Assembly (NCBI RefSeq): GCF_000002995.4
Contig: NW_025062478.1
Span: 4,192,001 to 4,256,000 of the forward strand
Reading direction: 5' to 3'
Origin: Brugia malayi
Lineage: Eukaryota > Nematoda > Chromadorea > Rhabditida > Onchocercidae
Length of the DNA stretch: 64,000 nucleotides
The translations under genes and the position numbers were made by a program. Numbering within the stretch: position 1 is the first letter of the stretch; the number at the start of each line of letters is the position of its first letter. Below the pieces are notes generated by a model. That model searched no databases. It was not told where the DNA came from and worked only from the letters and a program-made list of their open reading frames with translations. Shown piece by piece: positions 26,396-39,900 of the stretch.

Positions 26396-28388
26396 AAAAA
26401 ATGTATAAGAAAATGACACAAATAGTATAAATTGTACCAAGTACAGCACCGGAACCAAGTGGACAGCAATAATTATTGACATTGCATGAGTAGCCAGCTG
26501 GACATAAGTTATTGACACATGGACCTAAGATTAAAGAAAGTTAATTCTTTTCATTAATTTCAAGATTACTTTTTTCATGAAAATTAATACAATTTAATAA
26601 TGGGAAATTAGTAAAATTTATTCAGTTTATAAATTTAGATAAATGATTTTGTAAGTGGGAACTTTTTAAAATTTCATTTGTAATTAGTGATAGTAATCTC
26701 TTTTCTCCATTTTTTTTAAATCACTTTCATTCTCAGTTTCTAAAATTAGTGTTCTAGAAAAAAAAATTTTTTTTGATTTAAATATTTGATTTATCAATTA
26801 ACAAATCTTAACAGTATAACAGTGATATCATATAATTTCATTAGAATAATTTGAATTTAGGAATGAATCTATTTAATTTCCACATGCTACTTTATTAAAT
26901 CATAAACTTAAATTTGCTCCGCTTATTAAACAATATATGGAAGTGATTATTTGATAGTTTTGTAAAACATTTACCGGTAGAATTTCCGGAAGCACAGCGA
27001 CAGCAAAAACCTCGACTGTTACAGAAGAAGCCTTGTCCACAAAGTCCATTGATACATGCTGCTACGGCTGGTCCTCCATCACATGCTGCTGAAAATATCA
27101 CATCCTCACTTCTTCTTTCCTTAATTCTCTTCCTACTAATACCAAAAGCTAATTAAAGTTTAAATTATTGTTATGAATTTACTGTAAATTAAGTAATTAA
27201 GGTTAATGAACAGATCAATTAGTTAATTAACCGAATTAATTAAATTTAATGAAATAGTTTAATGACTGAATTGATAGTAGACTAAATTACTATATGTGTA
27301 TGCTATAAGTTATTGCTATGAATTGCTGTGAAGTAAATAAACAAATAACAAATTAAATACTATATGTCAAATAAATAAGAAAGTGAATAAATAATGGAAG
27401 AAATTATTTGAAATCGTTATTTATTATTATTATTATTATTAGTCATTTTTTGTGATCAAACTAATAGGTTACATTACATTTTATATGATAAAACTGAAGG
27501 ACAAAAATTAAAAAAATTTTAAATATTGAAATTGCACAAAAGTAGTTGAAAATATTTTTCTTTAATTTTCTCTTTAAAAATTTTGTGAAGAAAGTTAAAT
27601 TAAAAAATTAATTTAGAACAAACTCACTTGAAAGACTGAAAATATTTGATTGACTTGGTGTAATTGGTACTGGAATTGGGATAATATTAATGCTTCCAGG
27701 ATTGATGACTGCTGGAATATTATTGTTTGGCATTGTAGCTGGACAGCAACATGCATGAATGCAAATCATTCGAGGTGCAACTTGTTGACATTGAGAACTT
27801 GCATAACAACTTGCAAAGCATCCCGGTGGACAATTTTGCATGTACTGTCGTTTAAATCGATTTAAAACTAAAAAATTAAATTTAAATTGTTTAATTAGAA
27901 TAAAACTGGGCAATAAAAGAGTTCTGCAATTCATTTTTTTTCAGTTCAGTCTATCAGTGTGCTAAAAGATCATGCATTTTTGAATAGCTTGACAATAAAT
28001 TTGCATTACTTTATTGTAGAATTCAATTATTCAATTAAGCCAAAAGGTAAGTATAAAGATTAAATTACTTAGTTTTACATTCCAATACATATTTGGATTT
28101 TTTTCTTATAAAACGATTTCTCATTATTACCATTTTATTTTAAGAACAAACATCTAACTTGTTTTACTTCATTTACATCATAACAAATTTATTTTAACCA
28201 AAATAAAAAAATTTATAGAAAAATAATTTAATTAATTTAAATTTACATGAAGTATTTCCATTTATGTTGTCATTATGTTCATTCAAAATTGCTTCATTTG
28301 CAACAGTTTCAGACGAAATATTCGTAATCATTATGAGAAACATTGAGACATGAAATGAAATCGCCAAATTTGCTCCAATTTGATACAT
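26074..28388 (-). CDS. Secreted CC-domain-like cysteine-rich repeat protein with furin-like site
   Basis: Five exons: 28388-28247, 27867-27628, 27088-26975, 26524-26438, 26171-26074; 681 bases, 226 residues, every internal intron in phase 1. Exon 1 encodes a signal peptide (hydrophobic core SFHVSMFLIMITNISS) and a short propeptide. RFKR at residues 51-54 is a dibasic furin-type site, giving a mature protein starting QYMQNC. Exon 2 holds a Cys-dense head (CPPGCFASC, then CIHACCCP) and a Pro/Ile linker. Exons 3-5 each hold one repeat of the form GPCxNxxCPxGYxCxxxxxCC; the first (GPAVAACINGLCGQGFFC...CC) is more divergent, and the last has Cys-Tyr in place of the terminal Cys-Cys and a basic tail (GLKKRK). 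This matches the nematode CC-domain style of small disulfide modules. The function is unknown; an extracellular or cuticle/secretory role is an inference. Confidence 0.85.
26361..26390. repeat. (TA)15 microsatellite
   Basis: Perfect dinucleotide run within the last intron of the CC-repeat gene. Confidence 0.95.
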
Positions 28389-31300
28389 TTCTATTCTTGT
28401 TGCACTTCAGAAATTCATTAAAAAAAAATTTTATAAAAATTTTTCACAGTGAACAAAAAAATATAATTAGAAATAAATGATAAATGCGCGAAAAAAAAAA
28501 AACGATTAATTAGTTTTTAATTTAAGAAGCATCAGAACTTATTATAACCATTGAAAAAAACTTTTATTGTTGCATTTTTTTTATTTATTGAAATTAGTTT
28601 TTTTTTTTTTTAATTTTTTTAAACTAAACTATTACATCCATCTCATTAACTTGTTTAGCAATTATTACCACACTATGATATCACATAACCATCAATTTTA
28701 GTGTATTAATTGATCATGTTAAAGTGAAGAATACGTAGTTGGGTAAATATACCCAAGAGCCAAGGGTACTGTAACTTAGATAAGGATACTGTAGAGGTAG
28801 TAATTTCCTTATAAAATTCATCTTTAGCATGGATACTTTTATATGTGTATATTTTCTGCAGCTCATTTTAACGTGTCGTATCTTTTTTTTTTGATTATTA
28901 CTGTATCACTGATTGGATTGCTTTACCATATAATAAAATATACTGTTTATAAAATATTTCAACCATTTGCTTTTAAACAACAAAAAAAAATACTTCTATA
29001 TTATAACAATAAACAATAATGATATAATTTAAAACCAAATTTTTTCGATCATAATTCTTATTAAACTTAATAAGTATTTTAATGCATTTCAATCAATAAA
29101 AATACCTTTGTTTACTAATTGAATGCACATTTGGGCATAATGCAAAAAAAAGGACAAAGAACAAATAAAATTCACCTTTTCTATTAATTAATGTTAATGA
29201 AAAGCTAATTAAATGAATTAATTATACGTATACGAATAAGTATTGAATTTAATAAAGTGACCATCAAAGCTAACAGTGATGAAAATGGTACTTATCCCAA
29301 ACTCAAATCAAACTTCTTCACTCATCTCTTATTTCATACTTCTCTTTTCTCCCTCTCCCTCTTCTCTCTCTCTCTTTCGTTTTAAAACTGGACAGTTCAC
29401 TGCACTTGTTTATTGAGCATTTAAGAAGACGTGACGCATCGTAATCCTAATCATTTAAAACTAATAAAACTTCACCTCCATTTCACTATATCTTCATCAA
29501 TGTTACAAACCTTATATCGTTATACTTATATATATTATTTAATTTTATCAATTTTTTAAAATTTGATTTTAATTTTATTTATTATTAGCATAGCATTTTA
29601 TCTGCAACAACAAAGATTATCTCAATATGATGTGATTTAATGATTTGTTTTTTACTATTGAATTTAAATTCATAAAATTCAGAACTGATTCAAGTCAAAA
29701 TTCATTAACCAAAAAATTGGACAATCAAGCAGTAATAGTGGAATAAAAACGATTGGATAAATGAATGAATGCATGAAAAAATATGAAACTAAATGTAGAA
29801 GAAAATAATGATTTTGCATATTAGTACAAATCAAAAGTAGAATTGAAAAATTAAAGTGAAAAATAAAAAAATAGATGGGAATGAACAGCAAATAAATGGA
29901 AATAAAGAAATAAGGATAGGAATAAATGAAAAATTATGGATTTATCAGGAATAAATAAAATATTTTTATATTTATTAGTGCAATATACTGAGTGAATAAA
30001 AGAAATAGCAATAAAAATATTTCTTTTAAAATTATTTATTTTAACAAAAATATGCAATTATTCTTGTATTGCTTAACCAAATATCAAATTTAGTTCCAAA
30101 AAATTCAAAATCTATTTTGCTACTAAATATAACACACATATTTCGTAAAGCTGAAAAATGCTATAGGAAAAAAGTATTATGAATAACTTATGCGATAAGT
30201 AGTTAAAGATTTTGGAATAGACAAGATTTTTCTTAATTAAATTCTTAAACTCATCATAAAATATGACATTTATGCATAAATTTCAGTAAGTTATGATTAA
30301 ACATGAACAGATTTGTTTGACATATTGTAAATTAAAATGATTAAAATGATGATATAATGCTATTAAAAACTGAAGATGGCAAGAGTGAAAGTATGAAATG
30401 TTTGGTGAACAAATGAAGCCATCAGTTGTCAGATAGGAGAAGAAAGATTTAATTATTTCATGAATGTTTTGAGTAATTTTAATTCAACGAAAAAATGTAT
30501 TTTTAATTTGTCATCTGTCCCAAGATTGCTTTTTCACTATACCAACTAGAAAATTTTTTATTTTTTCTTTAAATTGATTCTGAATGATTTAATGAATGAA
30601 GCAATTAATCGATGTAATTACCAATATTTAATAAATTAGTGATAAAAATAACTGTAATTAGTAATAATTACCAAAAGAAAAAGATTTTAAAATATAAGTA
30701 AAAATATCTCCTTTTTTCTGCTAATACAAATAAATATAACAATATATTATGAGGTACTTTTAAACTAGATCAAAAGACCTGAAATTTAAAATTCAAATGA
30801 AAATGGCAAATTGTGTGTGTATGTATGTTTGTATGTAAAAAACTTGCTTACCATTTTGAGCATTTCCAGTTTTATTTAACAATCAAAGCAAAATTACGAG
30901 ATAGAAATGTATCCATGATTAAAATTAAGCTAACAAAATTCTTCTTTTAAAAATCATTCCAAATGGCACTTTTGAATAATTAACACAATCCTTTCTGAAT
31001 TCTGGATTTACTTATTTTTCAAAAATTTATCAAAAATTTTAAAAATAAAAAATATGTTTTTTCTTTTTTTTAAGATGACGAATAAAATAAAAAAAAAAAG
31101 TGTTAATTTAATGCCGTATATAGTTTTGCAATTTTTTTGAATCCCAATTATAATCCAATTAAAAATCATAAAAATCAAAAAAAGTTTTTCTCCAAAAAAA
31201 AAATTTTTTAACGAAATAAAACAAATAGATGGAATAAATAAATGAATGAATAAAATGGAATTTACAAAATTAAATATACGATAGGAATGAAGTGCTATAT

Positions 31301-33111
31301 GTATATATTTGCTTCTAAATTGACAACAAACTAAAGAAAACTAGTAGTTAGACAGAAATTTACGCTAGCATTATTGAAGAACCTGTTTTAGTGCTTACTT
31401 GAATTCGATACAATTCAAATATACGATCCAGAAATGACTGACATATGCATACGTTGCCATTACTCTCTGCCACTAAATTGAATCACTTCAGAAATGTACC
31501 ATATACCATGCATATATATACAAATAGTAATAAATGGTTAATTACAAATTTTGATGAAAATAACAAATTTTCGAAATTTGTTTACTTATTCATTTTTCCT
31601 TAACTTAACTCAATAGAAAAGGAACGAAAATTACTAAAAGATAGCAAAAAGATTTCTTCTTTGCAGTGTAAAGGAAAGAGAAATATTTGAAATCGTTAAA
31701 TGAATTTGTTTTAGTGAATAATGCAATTAGGCTTACTGTCATTGTACAGTATGACATTATGGTATCAAACTGGCTACTGTGGCAGTACGATATGAAATTG
31801 GTTGGTATCAATCGAGCATTTGATTATTTTTGAAGTTTTTTCTTTTAATTTTTTGTGACGAAAAGCAAGAATCTGTAGCTCTAAACGTGTGAAATTTTAA
31901 AACGTCGTTTTACTGCCGGCTTTTATCAATTTTTTTTTTTTAGAATTTGCCATATTTCAGGTTCTTGAATTAGTTTATTTTAAAATTTATAGTTATTCTC
32001 AAATATTGTTATATTTTACTATGACAGAACAATTTTTATGATGTTATTTAAAAGGAACTCTTTTTTTTTTTTATATCTTCATGAATTTTGCTTTTCTTGC
32101 TTTCAAATGTAATTTCAAATACTTTTAATTCAATTTTAGATGCACAAACCATTTTTTATCAAATTTATAATGTTGCATTAAGTTTTTTTGTTCTTTCTTT
32201 CTTCAGTATTTACATTCATTTTTGTTTCTCTTATTTTGAAAACAAATTAGACGAATAATTATTTATATGAAAAAAGCAACCAGTATAAATTAAAATTGAA
32301 AAGTAATAATATATTCAAATCGAATAGATAAATATTTGGGTGGTACTTTTGAAATTAATTTAACAAATTGAATATATTCACTAATAAAATGATTGTAGAG
32401 ATTGATGAATTATAAGGAAACTGAAATTTAATAGTTTTCAGTTTTAGTTTCATTTGTTTTTTTTTTCTTTTTTTTTTATTGCCTGAATTGAGATTGATAA
32501 AAAGTAATCGAGAAAAAATTGCTGGAAAAAAGTTTTTTTGAAATCATTATTCAAACCACAAATAAAATTTAGGTATTATCCAGAATTATTATTGATGAAA
32601 TGATTGATGTCTTGTAAAAATCTTCAAATTTAATAGTGAAATGTAAATATTACATTTGAAATAAACATTACTTTTCATCGAATCTTCAACACCTTCTAAT
32701 CTGTTTACCAAACAGATGGTACATTTCCTTTAATCCATTTGCACATTAAATCTGTTATGCTAACCCACTCCCCACATATTATCATTTCATTGATAGTATA
32801 ATGTTATCAGTGGAATCTAAAATTGTTTCCTAGAGATATCCGAGAGCTCAGATATGCTCTTAACTTATCATTTAAAATTTTCAAATTGCTTCCTGGTGTT
32901 GTCTGACAGGTATGAGTCTTATGCAAACATTACAGTTATAAGGCAAATAAAAATTTTTCATCATAACAAACCGCATTTTCATTCTAAGCATAGCAGTTAT
33001 ACCAATAATAAAACAATAAATAACATTTAATAAATTATTTAATTAGCCATCACATTAATAATAACAATTATAATAATAAATAATGACAATAAAAGTAATA
33101 ATACTAATGAT

Positions 33112-33113
<2 letters not shown>

Positions 33114-33144
<31 letters not shown>
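33114..33144. repeat. (AAT)n microsatellite
   Basis: About ten perfect AAT units followed by degenerate continuation to about 33175; lies in the gene desert. Confidence 0.9.
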
Positions 33145-33145
<1 letters not shown>

Positions 33146-34569
33146 TTGATAATAATAATAGTAATTATAATAAATACAATAATAAAGCAGTAATAATAAA
33201 CACAATGATGACAATAATTATTAATATAAAAATATACTTCGATTGTTTGATTGAAAACATTTGAAAAAAATGAATTTTTTCTAAGTAAAAATTTATTAAA
33301 AAGAAGATTGTTTACACAACAAAGCTAATAATATTTCAAAAATATTGTTAACTTTATATATGCAAATGTTTTGACATTAAACATTTCTTTTTATTATTAC
33401 TCTTTTCTTATGAATGCAAGTTTCCATTTTTCATAGTTGCGTTGATTAAAAAATTAAGTACAAAATTTGAAGAAATAAACTTTGTAAATTGATATGAATG
33501 TATTGAAATTACTCAATTATTCTCAAAATTTTAAAATTTTAATTTTTTGAAAATTAGTGAATTCAGTGATTTATAATCAATGATTGGTCTAAGAAAGGGA
33601 ATGGTTTCCAGACTGATGGAAATATCAAGACTGAGTTGTCAAAGGATACAATGACAAAATTTGCATGTAAGATTGAATTTCTCCTTTTTCTTCTCCATTT
33701 CATTATTATAATTAATTAATTATTATTAGTTTTATTCTCATTAGTTATAGCAAAAAATATGAATGTCACATTTATATTTCAAATGCAATGATAGAATCAT
33801 AATTTGCAATCATAATTTTAATCCTTTTTGACTCAACAAAAGTATAATTCACATTAGTCTATGCCACCACTTACTTTTTTTTCGTTTTTCAAATGAAATT
33901 TTTTACTATTTTAACCAGATAAGTTACCCTAAAACTACTACGGGAAAGTTAATATAATGAAAGTATTGGATGTTCAAATGGATGAATCGATGAGAAATGT
34001 GAAATGAAGAGAACATTTGACATAGAAAATTGTATTTTGTTAAATTTTTTTTCATTGAATATTTTATTGATTGCAACAACATTGATGTTACCTTTTGATC
34101 AGATCTTTTTAGAACTCTTTTGTCGAAAATTAATCTAAATTGCCCATTGATGATAAATTAACATTTGGGTAAATTTCGCCACACACAGATTTGTATAATA
34201 CTTTTACATAATAAATAAAAAAGCTAAAAACAAAATACACTTTCCCTTTAGGTTCTATGGTATATAATTTTAACTTTCATATTTGTTTGAAAAATTATCC
34301 CTATAGTTGAAGAAAATGATGGAATCGAATTTTTCAGAATTTTCCAGTTCATCGATTAACCATTTATTTTGTGTAATCTGCACTACCGCTACGCATTACT
34401 TGATGTGGTAGATTTGTTTTTTTTGGGATCCTTGAATAAATGGAATGTTAAACAAGTAAGGAAATAATTATTTAATGTACAAATATGCAAAAGCAAGGAT
34501 TTAAACAAAATGAAGTGGGAAATACACCGCGAAACATCAAGGAATAGCAGGCAAAATTAAATTGTGCTA

Positions 34570-35109
34570 CTATTTAAGGTTAGGAAAAATGAAACAGAAA
34601 AGGAAATTCATGGATATGAACCAAAATATTTGGAAAGAGGTACAACAGAAAGAATATAATGGTAACAGTACTAATACTTTATTTTTACAAAATGTGATTG
34701 TCATGTTTGTGTCACTTGTTAGTGTGCGTGTGAGCACAACTTTCGGTTTTGATATGATTATTTTGCAGGTACGAATAAATAATCCTAATATATTCGCACA
34801 GGTGTATAAAACTGTTCGAAATATTAAATACAAAAAAAAAGCAATTTTCTTAAGGAAATAAGAAAAGGATTGCCCAAAATATTTCCATAATTTATCACTA
34901 AGCGTCTGAAACATTAAAATCAATAAGACCATGTAAATAATTAAAAGCATAAAACTGAATGAAAATATTTCATTCGTATAGGTGTAAAATTTTTCAAAAA
35001 TGTGCAAATAACTTAGATTTGTTATAATACAAAAAAAGTCTAAATTTTTAAATCGCGTAAATAATAAATTATTTCGGTAAAGAAAATTTAAAAATACCTT
35101 CTTCTGCAA
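34570..35109 (-). other. Long open frame of uncertain status (179 codons)
   Basis: Longest intact open frame in the gene-poor DNA, on the minus strand 3' of the REPS1-like gene. The translation is rich in Phe, Leu, Ile and Tyr with several hydrophobic runs, as expected either from a multi-pass membrane protein or simply from the complement of A-rich DNA. A 99-codon frame is open on the opposite strand (34562-34861). A second minus-strand frame (35360-35088) ends just across its start, with a possible donor AG|GTATTT near 35097. I recognise no family and see no clear splice context, so I do not call it a gene. Confidence 0.2.
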
Positions 35110-36017
35110 CTATATGGATGCATCAAAGTTAATTTAAGAATCTTAAAATCTTGCCATTTTAAACATATCCAGAACATAAATTGATTTACCACCTGCCACC
35201 GATCTTTATTTCTCCTACTGCAGACTAATTTTGCGTTAACATTTTTGCTATTTGATAAAAATGAAACAGTGATAGATTTTGAGAAAAAAAAAAAAACAAG
35301 GAAGATGAAAATTATACATCTCAGCCAAAGATAAGCAGATTGCTTTAACTTACATTTCAAAATCTCTCGATAAATTAATTTATAACTTAAGAACTAATTT
35401 AAACAGCGACATTGCTAGAACCACCATATTGTAATACTACTTAAAACTGAAACATGTAAAAATTTTCGTTAATGATATCTTTGTGTGAATGCAAAAATAA
35501 GTTATTGCACAATGAGCATCTGATATGTATATTAAAGGAATAAATACCATGGATTTTACATAAAAATCATAATTTGAAATGATCATAAAAATTTTCGTCA
35601 CACACTTAGGAAATTTGCTATGAATAAACGTAATTATTTCCGGATGTAATCTTGAACAATTTCACAAAATAAATTCAGCCCAAAAGAAAATTACAAACAA
35701 ACAGAATGCTTACAATTTTCCTAAATATGCAAAAAATTTGGGATTATCGAATTTTCGTCAAAGGATTAAAAACTTGCTTATACTTTTGATGTGGAATTTA
35801 TGAGTTTATTTTTTGAAAATATTGTAAAATTGGAACAAGTAATTCTAAATGCCGGCAAAAGAGAGCAACCATTTTATTACTAATTATTTCAACTACTAAT
35901 AAGAATAACAACAACAAAGAAGGAAACGATGGAGAGCGAGAGAGAGCGAAACAGATTAGAAAGCAAAATCGAATCAAAAACCGGAGCAAAAGGAACAGAA
36001 ATCAAAAAAAAAAAGTT

Positions 36018-36707
36018 TTAAAGTGAAGTTGGCTTCATCGATGGATGATTACCAGTTGCTTCCTGAAGCCTCAATTCAAGCTGCAACCTAATTTGCGCTA
36101 ATTTAGCCCGTTCTGCTTCTAAATGACTGTTTAATAAACGTAAGTGATCACATCGAACTTGCCAATTCACCTGTCCGGTTGATGATTGAGTACTTGTCGT
36201 CGCGCCATTACATGTGTTAGTATTACAACTATTACTTGCACTTGCATTACCTTCCTCTGCCAACAATTCCTCGATACGCTTTTCTTTAGAAAAAAAAATT
36301 TAACCATTATTCTTTCGAACTTTTTCCACATTTTAACCTTCTCACTAATTTTTGATACTAGAAGATAAACCAATATACAATATGCAATATACTATGGAAA
36401 TAAATAAAACAATTACCATTAAGAAAATCCGAAGATTTCCATTCTTTTTTTATAGTTACTTAAAATCAAAAGAGAAAAAAATTAGATTAATAAGGAAAAA
36501 AATAGCAAAATGATTAGATAACCCACCCATATCGATATTGAGCTCGATAAGTTCGCGTCCATCATTAAAGCTTCGTGATGATATAATGTCTTCCGTTTGT
36601 ACGCTAATATCGACAAATGTTGATCGTGGTGGTAACGGTGGAGCAGGAGGATGCCGAAGTGAAGAACTGGGATCTGTAAAACGCATTCATAAAATAAGAT
36701 TTAGATG

Positions 36708-36745
<38 letters not shown>

Positions 36746-36922
36746 ATTCAACATTTTAACTCAAACGGGAGAGATTAACAAAAGCTGATATTAGGCAAAA
36801 ACTCGTTCCTAGCTGATAGTGTCAATATTATAAAAAAATTTTGCACACGGAAAAAGAGGCTAACTCTTTCTTTTTTTTATTTTGGTAAAGATACTGTTCG
36901 CATTCATTAGACCAGTGTATGA

Positions 36923-36959
<37 letters not shown>

Positions 36960-39900
36960 AATAAAAACTCAGAAAATCATGGAAAATAAAGTCGAATACT
37001 TTTACACTGCCTATCAGGAATCGTTCCTCACCTTGACATTCTGTTGCTATCGTAAAATGCAAGGTATCAGAAGGCACAGAACTGCATGGATGACGTAATG
37101 ATCCTTGAGCAGGCAGAGTAGCGCCCCGCTGTGATGTTTCCGCTGCCATATTCAGTCTTAACCTATAAATAAACAGAATTAAGCTATGTGTAAAATTTTT
37201 AGGACCTTCAAAATTTTAGGATTTTCAGACTTTCAGAAAAGTTGCAAAACACACCCAGGTGTTAGAGCGAAATTTTGAAAATTATTCAAATCTAGGCTGG
37301 CACTGCGTCCATGTCCTTTGCTTGCAGGCCTTGGAGGTGGTTTCGGTGGAGGTCCTTTGGGTCCTTGTGAGCTTAATGCAAAATTTGCAGCATCATTGAA
37401 CTGAACATTAGAAGAAGACACAGTTTTGGCCGTAATCGCAGAAATTAGAGCTAAAATTCGTCAAAAATTCTTGATTTTTGAATTGATAACAGGAAGTGTT
37501 TTACATTCCAACCCAAAATAAACTAATTCTATCTGGCTAAGAAATACCGTACGATGACACTATCAGTAATCATGTAAGGATGAAGATTACGCGCATTCCA
37601 ATGATTAGAATCATCAGTTAAATCATACGTTGTGTGGCTTTTAGTGCTGTAGGACGTACATCGACAAGAAGTGGTGGAACATCCGAGAAAGTACTCAGTC
37701 TTTCAGGATAATCCTGCAAAAGTCACCATCGGAAACATTTGAATTCTTAAAGTTAGAAAAATATTTCTTAATTAATTATTTAGGAAAGATCAATAAGTCA
37801 GCTGTTTTGAGGTAACGAATAAATTTCTGCCTTACGTACTTATAAGTAAAAAGAAGTGAAGATGTGGTAACTGAACTGCTGCTAACGTAACAAGATTTTT
37901 CAAGAAATCTTGAACAGATTTAAACAAAGGATCAACTTGATTTTCAGATTGAACATGAAGATGCTGATCACTGAAGGAATGGTATTGTTGTGGACAATGT
38001 CCAAGTGTTACCCCTGCTATAACGTCATCGTAATCGAACTGTTTCCAATCCTGCATGATATTGGCTGCTTGTGTTTCTGCCCCTTGTCTGCTATTACCAT
38101 CATCTATAATACTTCGTAGATAAGCAGATGTCATGACCTATACATATGATATGTGACCGAATTTTAGATTCAAAAAATCGATGGAAAAGAAGAACGTTAA
38201 ACACTCATTGGAAATTACTAACCAGAAATTAATTGTGGGACATCTCGACGTGGCATAACTGGAGGACTAATTTCAAATGGAATAACATCTGGAATTGGAA
38301 TGTGACCCTAAAACGGAAAGATGACTATCATTGCACTCATAAAAATTTTTCAAACAAAAAATATTTATTCTAAAAATTGTCTATAAAACTTGACTTGCAT
38401 ATAATTTCAGGATAAGTACAATGTATAAGTGCAAATAATGCAGAGACAAGAAAAAAATCGATTTCAGCAATTCCAAGCAAATCCAGAACTAGCTACCTTG
38501 ATATGCAGAACAATAAGATGCATAGCGGCTGAGAATTCATTCAAATCCAAGTAGCCATCTCCGTTTACATCACTTAAACTCCAAATTTTGGATAGTTTTT
38601 CACGATCTAAACCGCTTCGCTTGAAAAACTGAACAACGTGTTCGTTTGCACCACAAATGGCACCACTTATATCACTATATCCCTGTAAAAAAAAAAAAAA
38701 AAAGAAAAAACCTTATTTTCTGCCATCCTTTGTTCTATTGGAATATTGCAAATTACGAAACAAATATACTGAATGAAACAGCTGAACAGATAAAATCACA
38801 AGTTTTCTCCTATGAAGTAATACTATAAATAACAAAAAGAAAATCCTGGATAAAAACGAAAAACTTTTCAAATCATATATTAAAACATGGGACATATTCT
38901 GAGATAGCAAATATAATCTTAAACCCAAAATAATCTGAATGATATTTACAGCAGTTTTTTTCATTAGGTGATCAAAACACTTTGCGTAGTAAGTTTTTTG
39001 TTCTTCGGACATCCCATACAATGAATCTGCCAACGATTCTGAGGAAGTTTTATCCTGGAAAACTTGTTCAATTTGTCTAAAACTCCAAAAGATGATGACT
39101 CAAGATTCGCAACTAAAAGTAAAGAATCAAAATCTCAGATCTCAGCAGTAAAGGTGTGACCAACATTCTGCAAACGCATTGTACAACTACACAGTAACAA
39201 CTATCAAATCCCTTCTTCATAATTTCAACTTTTTTCTTCTCTTGAAATACGAAAAAATATAATCAAAAACCTGAACTGGTTTCGACGTACGGCCTATGTC
39301 ACTGCTCAATGTTTTACTGTCTTCCAAATCAGATTCTTCTTCGTCTTCAATGGCATCTTCTAGAAGATTTTTCGTTTCCGTGTCCGACATTCCTGGAAAA
39401 TAGAAAAGTAAAAAAAAAATCCTTAGAAATGCCTGAAAAAACATGATGTCACCATAACAAGACATATGGAATTCCTTAACCAAAAGAAATGCAATAGTGC
39501 AATGATTGTTTTTTGAGATGCAGCTTACATATTATCCTGAATTAACAATAAGATTAATCAAAATAATTTAGTTGCCATACAATCTTATGCATTATCACTC
39601 TAGTTTGAAATTTTTAGAAACTATGACCAGCTTTATCGTTATCACCATCATCATCTGTATCACCATCAACTTCATCAGAACCATCGCTTGTTTCCTCATC
39701 TGAATTATTCAAAGCTTTCCATTTAATGCCAGGAGATGTTCCCTAAAACATTTTAAGGAATATAAAATGATCACATAATTTTCTCATGACTAGGTCTTCT
39801 ACTTATTTCTACTTATTACTACGACCAAACTAACAAAACATGATCATTAATCATTTCAAATCCTACAAAATCACTCGAAAAATATATGTCTCAACATTTT

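Larger units (their letters stand above)
28389..36017. other. Gene desert of about 7.6 kb
   Basis: No gene assigned. Visible elements are a hairpin with a 7-base stem at 28739-28756 (TTGGGTA/TACCCAA), a CT-rich tract at about 29345-29376, an 8-base-stem hairpin at 32699-32717 (ATCTGTTT/AAACAGAT) within a GC-richer patch (32690-32920), an AAT microsatellite, and a 179-codon open frame at 34570-35109 discussed separately. A TTTATT (AATAAA on the minus strand) near 35802-35807 may mark the REPS1-like polyadenylation site. Confidence 0.5.

Noticed and set aside
29679..31811. Several 60-70-codon minus-strand frames
   Set aside because: Translations are Phe/Ile/Leu/Tyr low complexity expected from AT-rich DNA; no splice-phase partners or motifs.
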